A stretch of 17,832 nucleotides of DNA. Origin: Euryarchaeota archaeon UBA89 (GTDB taxonomy: Archaea > Thermoplasmatota > Poseidoniia > Poseidoniales > Thalassarchaeaceae). The notes beneath the pieces are model-generated. The model worked only from the letters and a program-made list of their open reading frames with translations, did no database searches and was not told the DNA's origin. This document shows, one piece after another, positions 15,623 through 17,832 of this stretch. Every line of letters begins with the position of its first letter. The stretch's first letter is position 1. Location of the stretch: NCBI GenBank assembly GCA_002495525.1, contig DAFS01000020.1, forward strand, positions 29,176 to 47,007, given 5' to 3'. The position numbers and the translations under genes are program-made.

Positions 15623-16903
15623 TTATTCTAGATTTGGATATGCTGGACCGCTCTCAAAACAATATTTTACTGTTTGGAAATTTGATTTAAAGGATTTGAC
15701 ATCTAATCTAATTTTTGAGGAATCATGATTTTTGATTAATGCTCTCGCAAAGAACTGGGCTACATCAGTCATCTCATCAGTGCCCATACCGACCCTAGTT
15801 AACTCAGGTACACCTAGCCGCAGTCCACTTGGTTGCATTGCCTTAGTGTCACCTGGTAGCATGTTCATATTTGTAATAATTCCAGAATTCTCAAGTATTT
15901 CTGCTGCTTTTCGTCCGGCTCCTGAATCAATTTCTCCATGACGCGTCAACACCTGATGGCTGGCAGTGTAGCCTCGGTCTTCAGCTAATACATCAAATCC
16001 TTCAGCAGCCAATGCTGCGGCTAAAGCTTGAGCATTAGCAACGATGTCTTTTGCATATTGTACTCCAAATTCCTCAAACTCTGCAAGAGCCACTGCTTTA
16101 CCTGCTACATGATGAAGATGATATGACGAGCAAGTGCCAGGAAATATAGAATTGTTTAGTTTACGATGAAATTTTTCATCAGATGAATTGGACAGAACAA
16201 AACCTCCCTGAGGCCCTGGGAATGTTTTATGACTACTTCCAGTCATAACATCTGCTCCCTCTCTAAGTGGGTCCTGAAACTGGCCACCGGCAATTAATCC
16301 GAGTACATGTGCCCCGTCATACATTACTTTGGCACCAACTTCGTGAGCTGCATCAGAAAGTTCTTTCAAAGGAGTTGGGAAAAGAAATACAGATTGTCCA
16401 AAAAGTGCGAGATTAGGGGAGGTTTCTCTTATGATTTTCACGGATGCATCAACATCGGGTTCCATTCTATCAATATCCCAAGGATACGTTACAAGATTCA
16501 GCCCTCTGACCCCCACAGCACCCATCCTTGCATGAGAAATATGTCCTCCATCAGCAGTTGATACTGCTGTAATAGTATCTCCTGGCTTGGCTAAAGCCTT
16601 CAATGAAGCCATGTTGGAAACCGTTCCAGAGATAGATTGGATGTTTGTAAAGCTACAATTAAATACGCGCTTAGCAGACTCTATACCAATAGATTCGATA
16701 GTATCAAAATCATCACAACCTTGGTAATATCTTTTACCAGGTAATCCTTCAGCATACCTACCATGAAGATCTGAATTTACAGCGGCTGCAACTAGGGGGG
16801 AAATTATATTTTCACTGGCAATCATAGGTAAACTATCTCTGTAATGTATTCCTGAAGATTTTACTGATTCAAGAATTTCACCGGCTTGGGATCTCGCATC
16901 CAT
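15623..16903 (-). CDS. glyA: Serine hydroxymethyltransferase
   Basis: A 426-residue PLP enzyme of fold type I that interconverts serine and glycine, passing the one-carbon unit to a pterin carrier. Motifs: LPMIASENIISP (25-36), GRYAEGLPGKRYYQG (48-62), TADGGHISH (116-124), and YDGAHVLGLI (195-204) with the PLP-contacting Asp196 and His199. The Schiff-base lysine is K226 in TGSSHKTFPGPQGG, and SGLRLGVPELTRVGM near the C-terminus is also typical. Length is normal. The carrier (folate or tetrahydromethanopterin) cannot be told from the sequence. The ATG at 16903 has no Shine-Dalgarno site; a TAAACT stretch about 30 bases upstream is a weak TATA candidate. It is divergent from the secreted repeat protein, with 163 bases between. 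Confidence 0.96.
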   Translation of the reverse strand: MDARSQAGEILESVKSSGIHYRDSLPMIASENIISPLVAAAVNSDLHGRYAEGLPGKRYYQGCDDFDTIESIGIESAKRVFNCSFTNIQSISGTVSNMASLKALAKPGDTITAVSTADGGHISHARMGAVGVRGLNLVTYPWDIDRMEPDVDASVKIIRETSPNLALFGQSVFLFPTPLKELSDAAHEVGAKVMYDGAHVLGLIAGGQFQDPLREGADVMTGSSHKTFPGPQGGFVLSNSSDEKFHRKLNNSIFPGTCSSYHLHHVAGKAVALAEFEEFGVQYAKDIVANAQALAAALAAEGFDVLAEDRGYTASHQVLTRHGEIDSGAGRKAAEILENSGIITNMNMLPGDTKAMQPSGLRLGVPELTRVGMGTDEMTDVAQFFARALIKNHDSSKIRLDVKSFKSNFQTVKYCFESGPAYPNLE

Positions 16904-17030
16904 GGTACTTCATGGGGGACAGGTCAAAGAGTTTAGCGGAACAGAGTTCTCTGAATAAATAGAATATTGTACGGAAAAAAAACATTATTTTTCTATGAAT
17001 CATTAGTGAGCAAATAAAAAAAACAACCCA

Positions 17031-17039
17031 ATAAATACA
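17031..17039 (+). promoter_or_regulatory. TATA-like box of the secreted repeat-protein gene
   Basis: ATAAATACA lies about 32 bases before the ATG at 17067, preceded by an A-rich tract. The divergent gap 16904-17066 is A/T-rich and shows no RNA gene or riboswitch; it must hold the promoters of both neighbours. Confidence 0.4.
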
Positions 17040-17066
17040 ATAACTAGTAATTACACGAAATAATGT

Positions 17067-17832
17067 ATGAAGAGTAAAAAACGTATGACTGCTGTTTTGG
17101 TAATATTACTTGTCTTATCTGTTTCTGAAACTACTTTCGGGTATAGTAGCGGCGTTACAGGATCTTCAACAAATGGTTGTGGATGTCATGGAAGTAGTGG
17201 AGGGATCACCCCTACATTTTCAGGAATACCGAATGCAGGGTACGAAGGAAATACATCATACACAATGAATATTGGAGGTACTGGAGGTCCATCAGGAACT
17301 AAAGGGGGATTTAATTTAGATGCAGACTTAGGTTCTTGGTCGAATCCTAGCGCCAATGCTAAATTGCAAAATGGAGAAGTTACTCATTCAAATTCAAACT
17401 CAAGATCTTGGAGCGTTACATGGACGGCTCCTGCCAATGATTCTGGAAATGTGACATTTTCACTTGCTGTAAATTTTGTTAATGGAAATGGAGGTACTGG
17501 AGGGGATGATTGGGCTACAGATAGTTGGATTATATCTCAACAAGCTAATTCAAATGGAGATTCAGATGGAGACGGTTGGTCTGATGCTGATGAAGCATCT
17601 TGTGGCACTGATTCATCAGATAACACTTCGATTCCTACGGACACTGATTCGGATGGGATTTGTGACCCCATAGACAGTGACGATGATGGAGACGGTTGGT
17701 TAGATACTGACGAAGCAGCTTGTGGGACTGAATCAGATAATTCTACTTCAATCCCTACCGATACTGATTTGGATGGGATTTGTGACCCCATAGACAGTGA
17801 CGATGATGGAGACGGTTGGTCAGATACTGATG
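17067..17832 (+). CDS. Secreted protein with CxCH motif and thrombospondin type 3-like repeats (truncated at window edge)
   Basis: An open frame of 255 codons with no stop before the window ends, so the C-terminus is missing. The start ATG gives MKSKKRMTAVLVILLVLSVS, a signal peptide ending near residue 25. Next comes a domain of about 130 residues beginning GSSTNGCGCHGSSGG (32-46). Its motif is CxCH (Cys38, Cys40, His41), reminiscent of the CxxCH-containing N-terminal part of 'choice-of-anchor V'/Reeler-like bacterial proteins, but one residue shorter. After residue 160 come tandem 40-residue units such as DGDGWSDADEASCGTDSSDN followed by a DSDGICDPIDSDDD stretch, typical calcium-binding thrombospondin type 3 repeats with a Cys pair per unit. 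An earlier ATG at 17063 stops after four codons. Probably an extracellular adhesive or stalk protein. Confidence 0.8.
   Translation, partial: MKSKKRMTAVLVILLVLSVSETTFGYSSGVTGSSTNGCGCHGSSGGITPTFSGIPNAGYEGNTSYTMNIGGTGGPSGTKGGFNLDADLGSWSNPSANAKLQNGEVTHSNSNSRSWSVTWTAPANDSGNVTFSLAVNFVNGNGGTGGDDWATDSWIISQQANSNGDSDGDGWSDADEASCGTDSSDNTSIPTDTDSDGICDPIDSDDDGDGWLDTDEAACGTESDNSTSIPTDTDLDGICDPIDSDDDGDGWSDTD
17566..17832 (+). repeat. 120-base tandem repeats coding for thrombospondin type 3-like units
   Basis: The DNA repeats with a period of exactly 120 bases (40 codons): the block at 17641-17700 returns at 17761-17820 with two differences in 60 bases, including 50 identical bases in a row, while 17581-17640 and 17701-17760 differ more. 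The array runs off the window, so the copy number is unknown. Confidence 0.9.

Noticed and set aside
16904..17066. Glycine or folate-type riboswitch upstream of glyA
   Set aside because: The gap is A/T-rich with no conserved stem pattern, and glyA appears to have almost no leader.
17537..17791. Minus-strand 84-codon frame with internal repeats
   Set aside because: The repeats are the reverse complement of the calcium-binding repeat array; the plus-strand frame has a signal peptide and known repeat motifs.

Overview
The window looks like a chromosomal piece of a planktonic marine euryarchaeon of the Marine Group II type (Ca. Poseidoniales) or a close relative. The archaeal signs are a GPN-loop GTPase, a UbiA-family enzyme with the pattern of the archaeal ether-lipid enzyme DGGGP synthase, AT-rich boxes about 27 bases upstream of several start codons (leaderless-type promoters), and intron-free archaeal-like tRNAs. 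AT-rich DNA, very compact spacing and several large acidic Ser/Asn/Asp-rich surface proteins fit Marine Group II. The placement is inference, because no rRNA or ribosomal protein gene is present.

Layout. Bases 1-214 hold the start of a leftward proline-rich protein that runs off the edge. Bases 337-2122 hold a rightward pair: a GPN-loop GTPase and an ornithine carbamoyltransferase whose start and Shine-Dalgarno site lie inside the GTPase gene. Facing them is a DGGGP synthase for membrane lipids, sharing 9 bases with argF. Next are two small leftward genes joined by a TAATG overlap; one looks like a winged-helix protein. A tRNA-Glu(CTC) and a guaC-type GMP reductase follow on the plus strand.

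From 4914 to 15577 most coding capacity goes to the cell surface: two leftward membrane-anchored proteins, a tRNA with a CAT anticodon, a 928-residue protein anchored at both ends whose N-terminal part resembles the metazoan CD36/scavenger receptor class B family, a multi-pass acyltransferase-like protein, and a 1326-residue lipoprotein. That lipoprotein carries five Ig-like repeats, a domain pair like animal TCAF/FAM115 proteins, an M60 zinc-peptidase site and a C-terminal fibronectin-like domain. A serine hydroxymethyltransferase follows. The right edge cuts a secreted protein with a CxCH motif and 120-base tandem repeats coding for calcium-binding thrombospondin type 3-like units.

Taken together, housekeeping genes (arginine, purine, one-carbon and lipid metabolism, tRNAs) are mixed with a secretome of adhesion, binding and peptidase proteins, as expected of a heterotroph using proteins and glycoproteins. 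The most notable items are the archaeal CD36-like protein and the archaeal TCAF/M60 lipoprotein. No CRISPR array, insertion sequence, integrase or prophage gene was seen, and no gene-free stretch exceeds 300 bases; the longest is 7417-7675.
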